Shown here piece by piece: positions 60,675-64,000 of a stretch of 64,000 nt of DNA (position 1 is its first letter; the number at the start of each line of letters is the position of its first letter). Where the stretch lies: NCBI GenBank assembly GCA_035293765.1, contig DATGMF010000061.1, positions 1 to 64,000 of the forward strand, written 5' to 3'. The notes under the pieces are model-generated. The model searched no databases and was not told the origin of the DNA. It saw only the letters and a program-made list of their open reading frames with translations. Position numbers and translations under genes: made by a program. This DNA comes from DASRHT01 sp035293765. GTDB taxonomy: Bacteria; Chloroflexota; Ktedonobacteria; Ktedonobacterales; Ktedonobacteraceae.

Positions 60675-60723
60675 GTTCATTCCATTCAGTGGCAGAGTCT
60701 GCTGCGTGCATGAAGGTGGTGAA

Positions 60724-60751
60724 GACGACGCGGAAATCCTTCCGCGTCGTC
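60724..60751 (-). terminator. 12-bp perfect hairpin between the oxidoreductase and MFS genes
   Basis: GACGACGCGGAA (60724-60735) pairs perfectly with TTCCGCGTCGTC (60740-60751) around a 4-base loop, between the stop of the upstream minus-strand gene and the MFS start. No U-run follows. Confidence 0.6.
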
Positions 60752-60781
60752 CTCTGTGCATTTGTGATAAAGAGTAAAGAG

Positions 60782-61171
60782 CTACTCTTTCAGATGGACC
60801 CTCACCACCACCTCTTCATCTTTCTCAGGCAGTACCTCCGCTGTGCCGGTGCGCATGTGCCCACGCAACAAAATACATACTGCGGGCTGCTCGATCAGAT
60901 TCTTCCACCAGGGATACACGACCGTCATTTGTATGGTGTCGCCCTCCTGCTCATAGCGCATCGGTGTTGTAAACTTTCTCCCACTCTTGCGCCCCGTAAA
61001 CGTCAGCAGCAGGAGCCGGTTGCTCCTCATGTGATGCCAACGGGAACGCAAGATGGCTGTTACAATGGTATTTACCAGGATTCGGACAGGCCGGGGTGGC
61101 CTGGGATGGTGGACCCTCGTGTGGGTTTCATTCATCGGTTTGCTCGTGTTCTCTGGCCCCATCAGGCCCAT
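60782..61171 (-). CDS. deazaflavin-dependent nitroreductase-family (split-barrel) protein
   Basis: The ~129-residue protein shows the split beta-barrel pattern of F420-dependent (Ddn-like) or deazaflavin-dependent oxidoreductases: LLLLTFTGRKSGRKFTTPMRY, then TIQMTVVYPWWKNLIEQPAV (xxxxWWxNLxxxP) and VCILLRGHMRTGTAEVL. It ends VRVHLKE, slightly short compared with family members. Such proteins bind F420 or FMN and reduce quinones, nitro compounds or other small molecules. The start is uncertain: the frame opens at 61363, and ATG 61171, 61135 or others are possible. A 12-bp hairpin separates it from the MFS gene. Confidence 0.75.
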   Translation of the reverse strand: MGLMGPENTSKPMNETHTRVHHPRPPRPVRILVNTIVTAILRSRWHHMRSNRLLLLTFTGRKSGRKFTTPMRYEQEGDTIQMTVVYPWWKNLIEQPAVCILLRGHMRTGTAEVLPEKDEEVVVRVHLKE

Positions 61172-61395
61172 GCTCTGGGCACGGTTTCCTCTCACGTAGG
61201 AATCGTCCCAGGCGAGGTCCGCTGAACGGTACTCAAGATGCCAATCTCCCCTCCTCAGAAATTGGTGCAGCCTGAGTACTGTGCGCCGAAGCACATCACA
61301 CTCCCTGGCTTTAGTATATGAAATGATATAGATGAGCGTCAACCAGGGAATCTGAGGCCTCATAGGGCCCTACCAGTATTTTTGCTCCTTTTTTC

Positions 61396-61425
61396 TTGAA
61401 GGGCGCTTGATTCGTCTAGTATGCT
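61396..61425 (+). promoter_or_regulatory. candidate promoter of the STAND gene
   Basis: TTGAAG (61396-61401), an 18-base spacer and TATGCT (61420-61425) stand ~47 bases before the ATG at 61472. Confidence 0.4.
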
Positions 61426-61471
61426 AGAGAGCATGCAAAATGTTGCTCATGCTGTAGAGGAGAGAAGAGCG

Positions 61472-64000
61472 ATGGAACCAGTAGCGTCACCGGTGGATGT
61501 ATGTATTGTCTGTGCCCTGCCAGAAGAGGTCAGGCCATTTCTGGAAGTCGTGCAACCATACTGCGAAGGGAAGATTGAAGAGCAGAGCAGTTCACGCTAC
61601 CAGTATGACCATCGCCTCGCCACCATCAAGAACAAGAAAGACGAACGGCTCCGCTTGCATTTCTCCTGGCTAGCACGCTACGGCCCGCAAGAGATGACGC
61701 TGCACCTATCTCATGTGCTGGAAGAGTGTCAGCCACGCATCGCCATCATGACCGGAATCTGTGCCGGTGATAAGGTGCAACTCGGTGACCTGGTGGTTGC
61801 CGAGCGCACCTTCACCTACGATAGCGGCAAATTTGTTCTGGATGAGCAGGGCAGGCAGGTGCATCTGCATGACACGCTCACCTACCAGCTCGATGCGGCG
61901 ATCCTGCAATTCCTGGGACTCTTTGACGCGTGGAAACCACTGCTCGCCGCTCTCCCACGTCCGCCCGCGCCGCCTGACACTACGCTCGAAGAGCGCGAGG
62001 TGCGCTGTTTTCTCAAAGCAATGGCCTCGGGAAGCGCGGTGCGGGCCGATCAACCGTTCGCGGACGTGCGGGTGCCGGTGCGCGGTACGGCAGCGATTGA
62101 CATGGAGGGAGCAGCCTTTGCTCTCGCTGCCAGCCGCCATCACCACACTCCCTGGCTGGTAGTCAAAGGTGTCTGTGACTACGCCGATAACCACAAAGGT
62201 GATGCCTATCATGACTTTGCCGCGCGCGCCTCGGCTCTCTACGCGCTCAGCTTCATCCAGCACTATGTGACCCATGAGCGACCGCCCAGGAGAGACAACT
62301 CCTCGTCTTCCGGTGGCACAAGCCCCGATCACCCCTGGCGTGTTCCTCACACCCGCAACCCGCATTTTACCGGCAGAGATGCTATCCTCACATCCCTGCG
62401 ACAGATGCTGGTTCCAGGCGCTAAAGTCACGGCATTAACCCAGGCTATCAGCGGCCTGGGCGGTATTGGCAAGACACAGGTGGCGGTAGAATATGCCCAT
62501 CGTTATGCCGACGCATACAAGGCGGTGCTCTGGGCTCAGGCCGATTCTTCTGAGCTCCTCACCACAGAATACCTCGCCCTGGCAACCGTGCTCGGTCTGC
62601 CGGAGCAACAGGAAGCAGCAAAGCAGGTAGAAGCTGTCAAGCACTGGTTACAGACCCATCGCGAGTGGTTACTGATCCTGGATAATGTCGAAGAACCCCG
62701 GGCTATTCTCCCTACGTTTCTACCAAGCAAGCATGAAGGCAGCGTGCTCATCACCACACGGCGACGCGATGTAAGTGCGCTCGCCCACAGTGAAGTACTG
62801 CCCGTATTTGGAGAAGCTGAAGGCGTCCTCTTCCTGTTACGTCGTGCAGGACGCATTGCGCAAGAAGCTCGTATCACAGACGCGGCAGCAAGCGACTATC
62901 ACCGTGCTAAAGATCTCTGTGAACTGCTCGGATGGCTCCCACTGGCCCTGGATCAGGCCGGAGCCTATATCGCGGAAAATGGCGTTTCGTTCGAACGCTA
63001 TCTTGAGTTGTATCGGCAATCCCAGCAGAAGCTCTTAGACCGTCGCGGAGACGCCGATCATCCCGACTCGGTCTTCATGACCTTCTGGCTCTCCTGGGAC
63101 GCGATTCAGCAGCGCAATAAGCTGGCAGGAACCATCCTCCAATTCTGCGCGTTTCTGGCTCCAGACCAGATCCCAGAATCGCTGGTCCAGCAAGCAATGG
63201 CTCATACGGAGACCACCGATCCTCCAGAGCCAATTGTTATAGATGAGGCACTGGGATTACTCTATCGCTATTCATTGATTGAGCGGGCCAACGAGACCCT
63301 TTCGCTGCATCGACTAATCCAGGACGTCATCCGCGCGCTACTCTCTGAAGAGGAACGACAGCAATGGATGGAACGAGCCGTGTTAGAGGTGAATGCCATC
63401 TTTCCAGATGGGGCATACGAAACATGGCCCCAGTGTGAGTTCCTGCTTCCTCACGCACTCACTTGCGCAGAGTGGGTGAAAGGCTTGAGGCGAGCGTGGT
63501 GGGAGGGAGGTAGATTATGTAATAATGCAGGTCGGTATTTGTGTGAACGTGGCCTGTATGAGGCTGCCGAGTCGTTGTTGCAACAGGCGCTCTCCATTGC
63601 TGAACAGCAACTAGGCCCAACCCATCCTAATGCCGCCGCCAGTCTGAGCAACCTGGCTGAGTTCTATAAGGCTCAGGGCAAGTACGAGCAAGCCGAGCCG
63701 TTGTTACAGCGGGCGCTCTCCATCAGGGTGCAGCAGTTAGGCTCAACCCATCCTGAGACTGCCATCAGCCTGAACAACCTGGCAGGGGTCTACTATGCCA
63801 GGAGCAAGTACGAGCAGGCGGAGCCATTGTACCAACGGGCACTCTCCATTGCCGAACAGCAGTTAGGCCCTGCCCATCCGCAAACCGCTGGTGGTCTGAA
63901 CAACCTAGCGATGCTTTATACAACCCAGGGCAAGTACGAGCAGGCAGAACCGCTATTGCAGCGGGCGCTCTCCATTGCCGAACAACAGTTAGGCTCAACT
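61472..64000 (+). CDS. PNP/NB-ARC/TPR STAND protein, candidate immune effector (C-terminus beyond the window)
   Basis: From the ATG at 61472 (GAGGAGAG upstream) 843 codons are open to the window edge. Residues ~8-260 form a purine nucleoside phosphorylase-like domain: VDVCIVCALPEEVRPF, IAIMTGICAGDKVQLGDLVV, GSAVRAD, IDMEGAAFALAAS (Met-Glu 211-212 of the nucleoside site) and VVKGVCDYADNHKG with catalytic Asp236. Residues ~315-560 form the NB-ARC switch: P-loop SGLGGIGKTQ with Lys334, Walker B LLILDNVEE, sensor VLITTRRRD and LPLALDQAGAYI. After a winged helix, TPR repeats of 42 residues (LLQQALSIAEQQLGPTHP ... LNNLA...) begin near residue 690 and continue to the edge. The layout is a sensor repeat, a switch and a nucleotide-cleaving head. 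Confidence 0.9.
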   Translation, partial: MEPVASPVDVCIVCALPEEVRPFLEVVQPYCEGKIEEQSSSRYQYDHRLATIKNKKDERLRLHFSWLARYGPQEMTLHLSHVLEECQPRIAIMTGICAGDKVQLGDLVVAERTFTYDSGKFVLDEQGRQVHLHDTLTYQLDAAILQFLGLFDAWKPLLAALPRPPAPPDTTLEEREVRCFLKAMASGSAVRADQPFADVRVPVRGTAAIDMEGAAFALAASRHHHTPWLVVKGVCDYADNHKGDAYHDFAARASALYALSFIQHYVTHERPPRRDNSSSSGGTSPDHPWRVPHTRNPHFTGRDAILTSLRQMLVPGAKVTALTQAISGLGGIGKTQVAVEYAHRYADAYKAVLWAQADSSELLTTEYLALATVLGLPEQQEAAKQVEAVKHWLQTHREWLLILDNVEEPRAILPTFLPSKHEGSVLITTRRRDVSALAHSEVLPVFGEAEGVLFLLRRAGRIAQEARITDAAASDYHRAKDLCELLGWLPLALDQAGAYIAENGVSFERYLELYRQSQQKLLDRRGDADHPDSVFMTFWLSWDAIQQRNKLAGTILQFCAFLAPDQIPESLVQQAMAHTETTDPPEPIVIDEALGLLYRYSLIERANETLSLHRLIQDVIRALLSEEERQQWMERAVLEVNAIFPDGAYETWPQCEFLLPHALTCAEWVKGLRRAWWEGGRLCNNAGRYLCERGLYEAAESLLQQALSIAEQQLGPTHPNAAASLSNLAEFYKAQGKYEQAEPLLQRALSIRVQQLGSTHPETAISLNNLAGVYYARSKYEQAEPLYQRALSIAEQQLGPAHPQTAGGLNNLAMLYTTQGKYEQAEPLLQRALSIAEQQLGST
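63555..64000 (+). repeat. 126-bp tandem coding repeats (TPR units)
   Basis: At least three and a half units of 42 codons encode TPR hairpins with text such as YEQAEPLLQRALSIAEQQLG. The DNA of the units is nearly identical in places, so recent duplication or contraction of the sensor part is likely. Confidence 0.8.

Noticed and set aside
1..64000. tRNA, rRNA, integrase or attachment sites
   Set aside because: Intergenic regions were read for cloverleaf-like and rRNA sequences and for recombinase genes; none was recognised.

Overview
Gene content suggests a soil-type filamentous Chloroflexota, most likely Ktedonobacteria. The grounds are moderately GC-rich DNA, an excisionase-HTH/MEDS regulator, a WYL regulator, two STAND (NB-ARC-like) ATPases, Opp-type transport operons, a GH1 glucosidase under LacI control, a CtpI-like giant P-type ATPase, and small GlsB, DoxX, DedA and PAP2 membrane proteins. 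This placement is inference from protein style. No rRNA, tRNA, CRISPR array, integrase or complete insertion sequence was seen.

Layout. 1-2.6 kb: a two-gene minus-strand module (one gene cut by the window edge), an AT-rich island with an HTH plus possible GNAT-like protein, and a SnoaL-like protein. 2.6-14 kb: a decayed MFS exporter gene, a VGGN-repeat protein, a 6-phosphofructokinase with pyrophosphate-type signatures, DoxX, PAP2, a cardiolipin-synthase-like PLD protein, an orphan E1-beta subunit, an HTH/MEDS regulator, GlsB, a WYL regulator and a coiled-coil protein with an internal duplication. 14-25.6 kb: a heterodimeric ABC exporter, an Opp-type substrate-binding protein with two permeases and no ATPase, an HTH-NB-ARC ATPase and an EamA transporter. 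25.8-32.6 kb (minus strand): LacI regulator, substrate-binding protein, two permeases and a GH1 beta-glucosidase, which read as an oligosaccharide uptake and hydrolysis locus, again without its own ATPases. 32.8-41.3 kb: DedA, three membrane glycosyltransferases, an RpoD-family sigma factor, a PRC-barrel-like gene with a frameshift in an A7 run, and a nucleoside hydrolase. 41.5-52.2 kb: FAD oxidoreductase, CGDC redoxin, cysteine desulfurase, a LysR stump, a PLP enzyme/zinc ribbon/ornithine-cyclodeaminase-like run, a beta-propeller lipoprotein, an MBL hydrolase and an ADP-ribosylglycohydrolase. 52.5-61.2 kb: two small proteins, a structured leader and a 1613-residue P-type ATPase, then a methyltransferase, a DHA2 MFS exporter and a deazaflavin-type oxidoreductase. 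61.5-64 kb: a PNP/NB-ARC/TPR STAND protein running off the right edge.

Three signals are not explained by ordinary genes. (1) A roughly 100-nt element occurs three times (25628, 42906, 53250) with three hairpins kept by compensatory changes; two copies end at the ribosome binding site of a gene (a redoxin and the P-type ATPase). (2) A palindromic element with core GCTCCCACGAT...ATCGGGGAGC occurs five times. Three copies have a flanking inverted repeat, and one lies in frame inside an ABC exporter gene. (3) A PNP-headed STAND protein carries intact catalytic and P-loop motifs and may be an abortive-infection type immune sensor.
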